Shown: positions 55,194-64,000 of the stretch, piece after piece
Layout: every line of letters starts with the position of its first letter
How positions within the stretch are numbered: the first letter of the stretch is position 1
Assembly (NCBI RefSeq): GCF_016920785.2
Contig: NW_024609846.1
Coordinates: 109,172,831 to 109,236,830 of the forward strand
Source of the DNA: Ixodes scapularis
Lineage: Eukaryota; Arthropoda; Arachnida; Ixodida; Ixodidae
Direction of reading: 5' to 3'
Length of the DNA stretch: 64,000 nucleotides
Made by a program: the position numbers and the translations under genes
The notes under the pieces: generated by a model
What the model was told of the DNA's origin: nothing
What the model saw: the letters and a program-made list of their open reading frames with translations, nothing else
The model's database searches: none

Positions 55194-56092
55194 GCTGCGG
55201 CACTTTGTGTGTTAAATTACGGCTTGTGGTCGTATCTACCCACCAGATCTGTGTACCAGAATAGCAAGCAATTTAAAAAGTGTCTGTACAAATAGTCCTG
55301 ACCAGCCATAATGAATGGACACAATTACTCATGAAGCGAACAAAATGCAAGATATTCTTCAGGCTAACCGTTCAATTTTACCCACAATTACTGCCCACTG
55401 GTAACGGAAGTTAAGTATGCTGCTGATTTGAAAAAGGAAAACAAAAGACGAACCCCCTCCTTCTGAACAGAGTCGAAGATGAGGTAAGAAAAACAGCCTA
55501 AAGGCACACATAAACCTCGAACCTTGAGTTCAATACCATAGTGATGGCCACGTGCTTCTTTTTCAAAGCAGCAACCAGCTCAGCTCGTGTCTCTGTAAAA
55601 CAAAACATGCACACTAAATTACATCTCAAATTCGTCGTGTTTGTCTCCCTTTCCCCTCTTGTATCGGGGTTTATAAAAACGACCATTCACCAGCTAGCCT
55701 GCGCTATAACCCTTGTTTCAAAAATAATTTTTTTTCGATATTTTTACACAGTAAATGCACCATCTAGTCGAACTTATGTGGTAAATTTGTCGTAGGTTAC
55801 AAAGCCGATTTGTTGCGATTTATTTTGAGTGTCGTGGCTACCATCTGGAGCGCCCTGTAGTTAAACAACGTAAAACCCTTTGCTCTTGCCGCCCAGTTCT
55901 TCACAAATTGGGCGCAAGGACCAAATCGGGCGCAAGGACATATTCGTGCCCACCACATTTCGCGAATTTTAGACGCCGGAACGGGGGACGCCGGAACGGG
56001 GGCCCCCGAAATTTCCGCTTTCCACGTGTCCTTAAATTTCGCTAATTTTTGGACGCGTGGAATTTGCAAAAAATCGGGGGCTGGCGAACATT

Positions 56093-56234
56093 AGGGAGTG
56101 TTCGTAGACCGCGTTTCCTTCTCCGCAACGAAGATGCGCCTGCCCGCCAATAGCCTTGACTGTAGAGTTCCGGGTATATAGCGAGTTGCGGAGGGCGTTG
56201 CGGGACACCGAAAACGATCTACGAAAACTCCCCT
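56093..56234. mobile_element. MITE at the outer end of the right arm
   Basis: The 142-bp mirror copy of the left MITE starts AGGGAGTGTTCGTAGA (inner side) and ends with the reverse complement of AGGGGAGTTTTCGTAGA. Its outer end is the end of arm homology. Confidence 0.75.
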
Positions 56235-56239
56235 ACTGA

Positions 56240-56530
56240 AAAAAACTATATGAACCCATACGGCAAACCATATGGAATAGTATGGATCTATATGGTTCCA
56301 TATGGCCAACCGTATGGAATGGTATGGATTCATACGGTTCCATATGGCTGAACCATACCGAGCCATACCATACACATATGGTTCCGTATAGTTGGATATG
56401 GCTGAACCATACGGAGCCATACCATACACATATGGTTCCGTATAGTTGGATATGACTGAACCATACCGAGCCATATCATACACATGTGGTTCCGTATGGT
56501 TGTATAGTCCAGCCCATACAAAACTATGTT
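56240..56530. repeat. CCATATGG minisatellite next to the right arm
   Basis: Three units of 54 bp (starting about 56346, 56399 and 56453) read CTGAACCATACCGAGCCATA, then CACATATGGTTCCGTATAGTTG. Before them are variants with CCATATGGCC and CCATACGG. The array starts within 10 bp of the outer end of the right arm. Confidence 0.8.
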
Positions 56531-56977
56531 CATTCATATGGTCGCACCAGTACCATACACTCAACCGTTTACGTTCATATGACTGCAAACAATTCCACCT
56601 TATGTCACGCGCGTCGCCGACCAAGCGCTCGTGGCCGAATGTTTATCATCTTTAAATCCTACGCAAGGTGCTCGAGGTTTCCTGGGAGCAGGCGCGCCTT
56701 TTTGTTATTTCTGTAAATTTTGAGTTCTGGTAAATTCGAGAACCCTGTTGCTTATTTGTTGTTTGAATGTTCTATGGGCCGAACCTCCTACGCTGATTTT
56801 TTCAGGAGCCCACTTGTGTACATAAGGAGCTCCGTGTTGCGAGCCGGGGTCAGTCTCGCCCCAGCAATTGATTGGAAGTGGATATTCTGCTGGTAGCTGG
56901 CACACCAGGGAAAAGAAATGCCGGCCGTTGTCCCATATCGGTCTCGTATAAAACAAATTGTGAAAACAGCAATTCGA
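56531..56977. other. no gene recognised
   Basis: Contains GGGGTCAGTCTCGCCCCAG near 56846, a trace of the gypsy leader motif seen at 22940. No ORF with motifs. Confidence 0.35.
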
Positions 56978-57086
56978 GGTTGTAAAGTGGCGCAGTGGTA
57001 AGGTGTCTGTTTCATAATCAGTAGAACACTGGCGACACTGGTTCAATCCTGTTACAGGTTCGGTGAAAAAAAAAGTATATATATAT
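56978..57086 (+). repeat. tRNA-derived SINE head, tRNA-Met-like
   Basis: The plus strand shows a polymerase III A box (TGGCGCAGTGG at 56987-56997) and a B box (GGTTCAATCC near 57040-57049), 42 bases apart. An anticodon-loop-like TTTCATAATC (anticodon CAT) lies between. The acceptor and T stems pair poorly, and an A run with TA repeats follows at 57064-57086. A SINE or tRNA pseudogene is more likely than a working tRNA. Confidence 0.55.
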
Positions 57087-58302
57087 CCTATGCAAACAAA
57101 TTTATAATTTTGATAGGACCGCTAACCGGACGATAGGTCTACGCCCTGGCGACGGACTCACAGTGAGGGAAGAAGGAACAACACAGACTCCTTTCTTTCC
57201 AACCACAGGATGGTTTACTGAAAATCCGATAGACATAAAACGAAACAAACAAAACTCCCGACAGCGAGGCACAACGGACCGCCCCACAGAAAAAGCGCTC
57301 AGGCGCGACTTATCATGGAAACACGGCGCTCGTTCAAAGAACATTTTCTGCAAACTCAAAGGAAGAAAAAAAAAATTAAAAGGGGGATAAAGTATACGAA
57401 GTAATATGGGGGTGAGTGGCGCGAACCTGAGTCCGGTGAGTGATATGGGGGTGACGCGGCCTCTTGCGATGTCGACCGAACTCGGGAGGTCGATGTGCGT
57501 TTGGGTGCTGTCGGCGTGGCTCCTCGGCGCAGGCACTCACCCACGAACGCACACACACTTGGGCGCCCAAAGCAGCGCTTGGACCAGGGAGCCCAAACAC
57601 CTCCTGCGCTCAGCCTTCCGTCGCTACCGCAGTCCCGCCCAAACCTCGCGTTGCGTTCACCCCCCGGCCAAGTCTTCGCGCACACTCCCTTGACTCGGCT
57701 CGGAATCAAGCCGAGGTCCTCACTTTCCCAAATTGTAGCTACAGACCCCACTTTCCCTCGCCCCCCCCCCCCCCCCCCAAAAAAAAATGTTTTTCTGCAG
57801 TTGTAACAACAAAATACATATAAAAAGAAACACGTCACACTGGCAAGTTTCGCAGTGAGCCTACCCCAGCTAACCATAAAGAGCACCCCCACTCGGACAT
57901 CTGGAAGCTATTCCCAACATTCCGGGAAGCGAGTCGCCCATCGCTACCAACTCTCCGTTTCACCTTCAGACCGAGCGCAGTGGACGCCACGAGCCATCCC
58001 AGCCGATCCAGCGCCGGAAGAAAGTCGCGTGACCTGCCGGTGGGGCAGGGCGACACAAGGAGCTCAAGGTCGCATGACACTCCCTCAACGCCACATTGGC
58101 TGGGATGGCTCCTAGCGTCCGCTGTGCTCGGACGGAAGGTGAAACGGAGCTCGCGAGAAATGTCTTCGGGACGTGGGAGGGGCCAGGGGGTCATAAAACA
58201 GAAAGCGGTCGAGGCAAACGAGGCCCGAACCACCCTGCCGCTCAACGCGGGGCAAGGGAGCGTCCGGCGATCGGATGCGCTTCCTCGCGAGAACTCAAAA
58301 AA
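57087..58302. other. repeat-rich stretch without a recognised gene
   Basis: Open frames of 75-178 codons overlap on both strands at 57100-57890 but carry no motif. A C/A tract lies at 57762-57787. An inverted repeat with arms at about 57951-58009 and 58092-58150 (CTCCGTTTCACCTTC ... GAAGGTGAAACGGAG) suggests a small foldback element. Confidence 0.5.
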
Positions 58303-58340
58303 ACAAATAAATAAATAATAATAATAATAATAATAGTAGA
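58303..58340. repeat. AAT-repeat microsatellite
   Basis: AAAT units merge into about eight AAT (TAA) units. Confidence 0.9.
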
Positions 58341-58364
58341 ATTCTGTGACAAATCCCTATAACG

Positions 58365-60353
58365 CAGGGGTCTCCAAACTTTTTGGCCAAGGGGTCCGGA
58401 TTGGGGACCTCTCGCAGTCTCGAGGGCCGGAAAACAAATACATGTTATAAATCATTAAAAACAATATTAATAAGCCCTGATGAGCATTTAAATAGAGGAA
58501 CTCAAGTTAGAGTAAAAACGAGAAGCAATCAAGGGTGGATTAATACATATACTTTATTTCGAAATTCAGCATATAGGTAATTGTGACATACGATAAGTGT
58601 TACCCAGATAACCCACCAGGCACAAATCAAAGCGCATATGAACTCTGGAATATTCGCACAGATAAAAAAACTAACGAGAACGGTAAAACTGGGATGACAA
58701 TATGCAATAGTTATCACACATGACTCATATCACAATATACACGAGAACGCAAAGTAATTTTAACGTAGTTACAGATATGAAGCAGGAGACTAAGCACGGT
58801 GAACCTGATGATGACAACATACGACTATATGCCACAAAACACTAAGCAGTATTTGAGCCGGAATGCATCAGAATTTCGACACATTTACTCGGACATGAGG
58901 TGCAGGACTAATGTGAGCGGTGTAGCTGATCCTTCGGCTTTATTATTTCGCTGAACTGCGGCTTCAAGCTTGATGAGCCAATAATTAGGAGGGACTTCAA
59001 GTGCTCAACCGAGAAGTTAGCTCTGTATTTGGATTTTACGTACTTCATCCTTGAAAATGTCTGCTCACAAAGGTATGTAGTGCAAAAAAGCAGTTTATTT
59101 CAGGTTTGGAAATTGCTCAGAGCCCAAGGATTTGTAAAACTGTATAAAATTTCCTACCTTGTGGTTTTCCTTCAGAATGTAGTTTGACTGTAAGTTAAAC
59201 TACCATTCTGAATAAACTACAAACTGTATCAAACTACAAACTAACTCTCCTATCGAAGTCAGAAAGTCGTTCGAAAAATTGCCTCTGAAGGTATCTGAGG
59301 ATTTCCATTGCGAAGAATGAGGGGAATTCCACATCAGTCTCTGTACGGAGCTTTGCACAATAGGGGAAGTGATCCCAGGTCTGGTTTCACACTTGTCTTT
59401 CAAAGAGCTGTAATTTCACCCTGAATCCTTTAATATCCATGGATACGTCATGAATAAGACGTGTCTCGCCTTGCAATCTCACATTCAGCTTATTCACGTG
59501 CTCCGTCAGGTCTACACAGAACGACAATTTGCAAAGCCACTTACTGTTCGAAAGCAGCGGTTCGGGCCGCTTCTTGTCTGCGAGAAATTTCCTTATTTCT
59601 TCTCTAAGGTTGAAAAAACGCGAAAGCGGTTTACCGCAACTCAGCCATCGCACGCCAAACGTCTACAAACTCCAATTCACCATCTTTTAGGAATTCACGA
59701 AACTGGCGATGATTAAGCCCATGCGACCTTATGTAATTCACGGCTGAAACCACAGCTTTTAAAACACACGACATGTCCACATGTTTCGCACAGAGTGCCT
59801 GCTGAAGAATCGTACAGCCCCCCCTACCCTACCCCCCCCCCCCCCCCCCCCCAACGCACCGCTTGCGCGGCTGGCGCCGCGTTCGAGATTCTTCTATTCT
59901 CCGTCCACCCCTAAGCTGACAGTGCACTGAAAGCTGCATACCCGCTAAACCAGTCAATCCCCGGTCTTTTGCCACGTGATCACACCCTCTCTGCATATTA
60001 TTCACGAGTGGAGAGCGAGATCTGGCGATAAGAGACATGCAGTTGACTGGTCCGGCGAACACGCAGCTTCCACCGCACTGTCAGTTTTCGTGTGAACCGA
60101 GCATTCAAAATGCCTTTTTCGCTTCGGCGTCGAGCGAGAAATACGATGAGGTGTTCTCTCTTCCCGGTATGTTCGGTGCTCGTCGCGCCGTCGCGTCTTT
60201 ACGCGCACTTCTGCCCGCACTGGTAGCAGCGGGCCTATACTGGTAGCGGGCCGTGGGCCGGAGCTCAATATAGGCACCATGGCCAGCCGCGGGCCGGTCA
60301 GAAAGCCTCCGCGGGCCGGATTTGTCCAGCGGGCCAGGGTGTGGAGTCCCCTG
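58365..60353 (-). mobile_element. hAT transposon, complete ends, decayed transposase
   Basis: The ends are inverted: CAGGGGTCTCCAAAC at 58365 and the reverse complement of CAGGGGACTCCACAC ending at 60353. The CAGGGGTC-CCAAAC end is typical of a large hAT lineage. Both subterminal regions carry GGGCCGG blocks. The 1989-bp element holds transposase remnants on the minus strand and a C run near 59831-59852. The 8-bp target duplication of the family is not visible (CTATAACG against CAACGCTT). Confidence 0.8.
58890..59660 (-). pseudogene. hAT transposase remnant (GTF2I-repeat / ZBED5-like lineage)
   Basis: The minus strand reads RWLSCGKPLSRFFNLREEI, WLCKLSFCVDLTEHVNKLN and VRLQGETRLIHDV (59650-59440), matching this hAT group. 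After a broken section, 59090-58900 gives LCEQTFSRMKYVKSKYRANF and SVEHLKSLLIIGSSSLKPQF, the dimerisation domain. N-terminal fingers are not seen, and stops and frame changes are present between the parts. Confidence 0.75.
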
Positions 60354-60750
60354 CAACGCTTAATTTTCTTTTTTTTTTTTTTTTTTTTGCTGAGGCATTT
60401 GGCGATATTTACAACATTTGTTTTTTACAATTAACAATGAAAAAAAAAGGATATTGTCTACGAAACTTTGCTGAACTAAACGATAAGTGGAGGACAGTGG
60501 GGTAAGTGGAGGACAGTGGGGCATGGGCCGCCAGCGGGCCGCCGCGAAGCAGTGTGTGTGGGTGGGCCAATTGGGTTAATATTTTTCTAATGAGCAGCCG
60601 CAGACTGTCGCTGCGAAGCGGCGCGAACGCAGGCAGGGGGTTAACACGATCTCCAGTGATACACGCGCCGTCCGAAATTGCTGGCATTTTTTCCCCGGGC
60701 TGTTGTGCCAGCTGCCGCAAAATAGCCCCACCCGCGTTTGATCCTGCGGT
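60354..60750. other. no gene recognised; T tract and small tandem repeat
   Basis: A long T tract (60368-60388) follows the hAT element. TAAGTGGAGGACAGTGGGG occurs twice in tandem at about 60484-60521. The rest may be upstream LTR or leader sequence of the next gypsy fragment. Confidence 0.45.
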
Positions 60751-62270
60751 TCTTCCGTCATCGCCGCCTGCGACGCTAGTCTTTTTCTATTTTGTTTTGG
60801 GCACAAGTTTGCCCCATTAATAGTTTAGTTTGCTTCAATTTTCATCGCCTCATCAATCGTCATTTGTGAAATTCTGGTGGAGGTGCGGGCTAACGCAGCC
60901 CATGAAGCGTACGTACCCCTCCGAGGCTTCACAGCCAAAGCCCAGTCCCCCACTCAAGAGTACCATCCGCACAAACTACCAAGACCCAAGGAAGCCGCTG
61001 CACCCAAGGCCTAACCCCGGAATTCTGACTTTTGCCACTCAAGAACACGCAACCAACGAGGCCGACGATGGACAACCAGTCGTTGCAGACCCCGGTTGCC
61101 CCGCCGTCGTATACGTGCCTATCGCACCCCGGACTCCAACGCCTTTCTTCGGTGAGGTCCAAGAGGACATCAAGGATTGGCTGCAACACTATGAAAGCGT
61201 AGCCCGCCACAACGAATGGACGACTGAGCAGTGCCTCCACAACCTCTACCTCTCGCTTGAAGGCACTGCGAGGCACTGGTTTGATAACCACGAAGCCTCC
61301 ATGGAAGTCCTGCCCACCGAATTGAAGCAAACGTTCATCAACCACCACCATCGACAGTGAACGGAGGACTTTCTCCAAATAGAAGGGTGCAGGGCCTCAA
61401 CGATACCATGACCAGCTTTCTTGAAGATGTCATGGGCCTCAGTACCCGAGCCGATCCAGAGGCAGCTGAGGGAAAGAAACTTTGCGTCCAGGATGGCGTG
61501 AAGGGTGAAATTTTCAAAGTCCTCGTTCGCAATCCCGGCAGCCGTCGACGGTCTTGTGACTGCAGCCAGCAACATCGAGCGCACGCTGTCGTCTTGTGCA
61601 AGCCATTACCATCGACTTGCTGGCGTGACTGCTCCTCCAATCGTAACATCTTTCCGACTGGACCTAACCAGTGCCGGTGCCGACGGACTTCGGGAAATTG
61701 TCTGCGAGATCGTCCGGGAAGACCGCTGCTGATCGCCCGTCCTCTCTCTCACTCACTGAAGTCGTGCGAAAGGAGGTTCACCAAGCCATCCAGCCTTAGG
61801 CTCCTGTCACCGTATCAGCACCGGAGGAGATCACTGATCAATTAGTTACGCCGCAGTGGTCCGCCGAACACCACCACCTCCGCGTCCGTACAAGGCAGCC
61901 CCCCGACATGAAGCTCCCTCGCCACGCAGTATCCCCGACACCAGGAAGACTGGGCGCACGTCCGCCGAGAACAAGCTTTGTCAAGAAAGACTGACCTGTG
62001 GCGAACAGCCGACCGACGCCCGCTCTGCTACATCTGCAAGGAAGCCAACCACATCTATCGTGGATGCTCCTACTGCCGACTTGGGCTGCGTGGGTTCGAC
62101 CTGGACGACCACGCCCGAGGTACGGCGAACACCCTCACAACATCGAAGAGTACCTCCGATGTTAGCCATCCTCACCTCTCTCTGTTGTGAATCCCGCTCA
62201 CCATCACCAAGACGTTCAGCGTGTCCAGTGCCACGACCCCGACGACAGAGCCTGTATTTCAGGGACTCCA
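60751..62270 (+). pseudogene. third gypsy element: gag remnant with zinc knuckle
   Basis: After a leader resembling 19440-19570 (GATCCTGCGGTT, TTTTGGGCACAAGTTTGCC) the frame from 60902 reads RTPTPFFGEVQEDIKDWLQ, HYESVARHNEWTTEQCL and LSLEGTARHWFDNHEASME, the retrotransposon gag domain. A TGA at about 61360 and frame changes follow. Near 62029-62075 CYICKEANHIYRGCSYC gives a C-x2-C-x4-H-x4-C knuckle. The fragment ends before protease, at a G tract. It is of the same family as, or close to, the element at 19430. Confidence 0.75.
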
Positions 62271-62350
62271 GAACCGGGGGGGGGGGGGGGGGGGGGGCCG
62301 GGGGGGTTTAGATTCCCCCCAAGATTTCTCAGGCCGGGGCTGAGCCCCCC
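62271..62350. repeat. G tract and G/C-rich junction
   Basis: A run of about 20 G at 62278-62297 is followed by GGGGGGG, CCCCCC and CCCCCCCCC patches. It joins the gypsy fragment to the next transposase. Such runs are prone to assembly error. Confidence 0.8.
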
Positions 62351-63480
62351 CCCTCCTACTTCAAAGAAACGCAAAGCTGTTTATTCATCTATTGTAATTA
62401 CTCCAGTCAGCGAGGCGGCAGAAGAGGCCGGATCAACGCCAAATAACCTTCTTCCGCTTTGCCCAACAAGGTGGACTGTCAGAATGAAGTCAATGAAAAG
62501 GTTCGCTGAAAACCTAGTTCAGGAGACACTGAACGAGCTGCTACAAACAGAATATTTGATTGCAGACAACAGCAGGGCCATTTTGAACGGTTATGGGAGG
62601 CTTCTGAAAATGTTTGAAACACTGCTAGGAATAAACATTTCTATAGCTATGTTCGGTCCATGCGAAGAGCCTGCGAGGGTACTGCAACGTTCAACGTTTT
62701 GCGCCGCAGGTATCAAAGAGGCTACAGAGACTCTGCGAGGTCCCATCTGCGGTCTTATGTCGCGTTTGAAGAGTTGTGGGACTGCGCGAGCTCAACTTCA
62801 ATGCGGCTAGTTTGAAGGACCTGCGCAGCGCAAAGCCAACAAAACCGCCAAAAAGGCTCAAAATGAGCAACAAACCTTCTTTACCAGTTGTACTCGATTG
62901 CAAGGCAGCGTTACGGAAGGAGTACTTTGAGGCTATAGACTGCATTCCGAGTGAAACTCAATGGCGGTTTGAATAGCCTGGTATGAAGCAGGCTAGTAAA
63001 ACTAGAGAGCTTTTTAACGCTGATGGGGGAAGACAGTTCACTACAGATGACCTGAAAAAGGCCCTAGGAGCTGCATGCATGTGATTTTGACCTGGCCCGA
63101 CTCTGCGCAGTTTTTACTTTTGCCGACTCTTTTAAGCAACCTTAATTCCCTCACAATTGACTTCATATTGAGGACACTACAGGCAAAATCCGACGAAATT
63201 TGTGACCTCCTGGACCAAGTCGTAAAATATATGAAACTTCTTCATTCTGAGCCTGCATCTGTCGTTTCGGGGGAGCGCTCGTTTAGTGCCTTATGCCGCA
63301 TTAAAATGCATCTATGCAGCCGCATGATTCAGGGGAGGCTAACATGCCTCCTCATTTTGCGCATTCAAAAAGGAAGAGTGTCGAGCTCAACCTGGACGAC
63401 ATCATCAAAAAATTTGTCTCCAGGACCGCCGAGCGATTGGCGACCTTTAGTCTTCTTCGAGACGATCAACGCACGTGGCT
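62351..63480 (+). pseudogene. hAT-type transposase remnant, C-terminal half
   Basis: The first frame reads LCPTRWTVRMKSMKRFAENL near 62457-62516, followed by AILNGYGRLLKMFETLLGI, as in hAT proteins of the ZMYM1/DUF4371 type where LCPTRW is a landmark. After shifts, KAALRKEYFEAIDCIPSE (62900-62955) and TDDLKKALGA follow. The dimerisation domain lies at 63245-63360: SVVSGERSFSALCRIKMHL and TCLLILRI. The N-terminal half is absent. It is a third, distinct hAT lineage in the window. Confidence 0.7.
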
Positions 63481-63798
63481 TTGGGGCCTACATGTGGATA
63501 TGTTTCCTTCAGCACGCTTTTGTGCACATTTTCAAAATATGCATTAAGATGTCATTGTATATATGTAATTATCTTGGTTTACTTGTTCATTTCATAGCGT
63601 GGATGTCTTTTTGAATGAGCATTTCAAGAATAATAAACGTGATTCTCTGCAAACTCAGTTTTGCAATGCTGTGTATCCCCGTAGGAATTTTAAAATTGTC
63701 TGAAGCACTGTGCGTAAGTGTTTTTGCCATATTAGTGAGTTTTGGTGGATCGTACGTAAAAGCTTTGAGGGTCAGAATGTGCATGCGCAAAAAAGCAG
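63481..63798. other. no gene recognised
   Basis: Probably 3' flank of the hAT remnant; AATAAA near 63632. Overlapping frames are short and without motifs. Confidence 0.4.
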
Positions 63799-63800
63799 TA

Positions 63801-63957
63801 CAGTTGAACCTCAATTTAGCGAAACCCGATTTAACGAGCGAATTCGGATTCGCCGCGCAGCCTATCCCGAAGAATGTCTTTCTCGACTTTACGAAGTTCC
63901 CGATTTAACGAAATAATTCGGGGGTCCCGGCGACTTCGCTAAATCGAGGTTCAACTG
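63801..63957. mobile_element. Tigger/pogo-type MITE
   Basis: Ends CAGTTGAACCTC and GAGGTTCAACTG are perfect inverted repeats, flanked by TA on both sides (63799-63800 and 63958-63959). Near-terminal ATTTAGCGAA blocks repeat the homology. The terminus matches the common Tigger CAGT-GAACCTC end. At 157 bp it has no coding capacity. Confidence 0.85.
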
Positions 63958-64000
63958 TATTGCATTCTACGCGTGTGCATTTCTGACCCACAACTGTGTT

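Larger units (their letters stand above)
50216..56234 (-). repeat. right arm of the 13.1-kb inverted duplication
   Basis: The 6019-bp arm is the mirror of the left arm. The inner end begins CAGTTCTTACAC at 50216 and the outer end is CGAAAACTCCCCT. Nearly equal arm lengths show that no large insertion or deletion has occurred in either arm since the duplication. Confidence 0.95.

Noticed and set aside
43097..56234. Polinton/Maverick element
   Set aside because: The AG...CT ends and size are suggestive, but no polymerase B, integrase, ATPase or capsid gene is present, and the arms are 6 kb.
57102..57892. Overlapping minus-strand frames of 144 and 178 codons
   Set aside because: Proline/serine-rich low-complexity readings with overlapping frames on both strands and no motif; likely chance in GC-rich repeat sequence.

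Overview
The window looks like non-coding nuclear DNA of an arthropod, most likely a tick or another chelicerate. This is an inference. The sequence has short spliced exons, no operons and no ribosome binding sites. It carries decayed copies of many eukaryotic transposon classes: Ty3/gypsy, Penelope-like, non-LTR, Tigger/pogo, FLYWCH-MULE and several hAT lineages. A non-LTR element with an RNase H domain and a GAT-repeat tail, together with BEN-domain exons, fits tick genomes best. No complete host gene was recognised outside the BEN loci.

Layout. 1-3303: 3' part of a Ty3/gypsy element with a short 3' LTR. 3345-6018: Penelope-like element on the minus strand between two direct repeats (pseudo-LTRs), each with a hammerhead-like motif. 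6170-7280: dead Tigger/pogo transposase. 8500-16300: short repeats around a 2.55-kb satellite of about 22 units of 118 bp (12105-14655). 18650-19381: foldback element flanked by TA. 19430-23200: second gypsy element, split by a probable solo LTR. 26281-27330: FLYWCH-MULE remnant. 32190-34155: hAT remnant. 34383-35280: antisense LINE fragment. 35480-41556: nearly full-length RNase H-bearing LINE with two open reading frames, damaged by a few frameshifts, one key nonsense codon and two palindromic scars. 41640-42300: minisatellite and MITE. 43097-56234: a 13.1-kb inverted duplication. 56240-63957: minisatellite, tRNA-like SINE head, hAT element, third gypsy gag fragment, another hAT transposase remnant and a Tigger-type MITE.

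The most notable structure is the 13.1-kb inverted duplication. Two arms of about 6.0 kb (43097-49101 and 50216-56234) face each other across a 1.1-kb spacer. Both arms end outwardly at the terminus of the same 141-142-bp MITE. Each arm carries the same three exon-like segments, with matching splice sites and reading phases, of a BEN-domain gene; the genes point towards the spacer. The left copy has an in-frame stop and the right copy does not.

Nothing here works as a pathway. The window is a graveyard of mobile elements, and its interest lies in how the copies were rearranged: inverted duplication, strand-switching insertions, nesting, satellite homogenisation and repeated loss of the reverse transcriptase active site. 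All homology statements come from reading motifs by eye; identities and copy counts are estimates.
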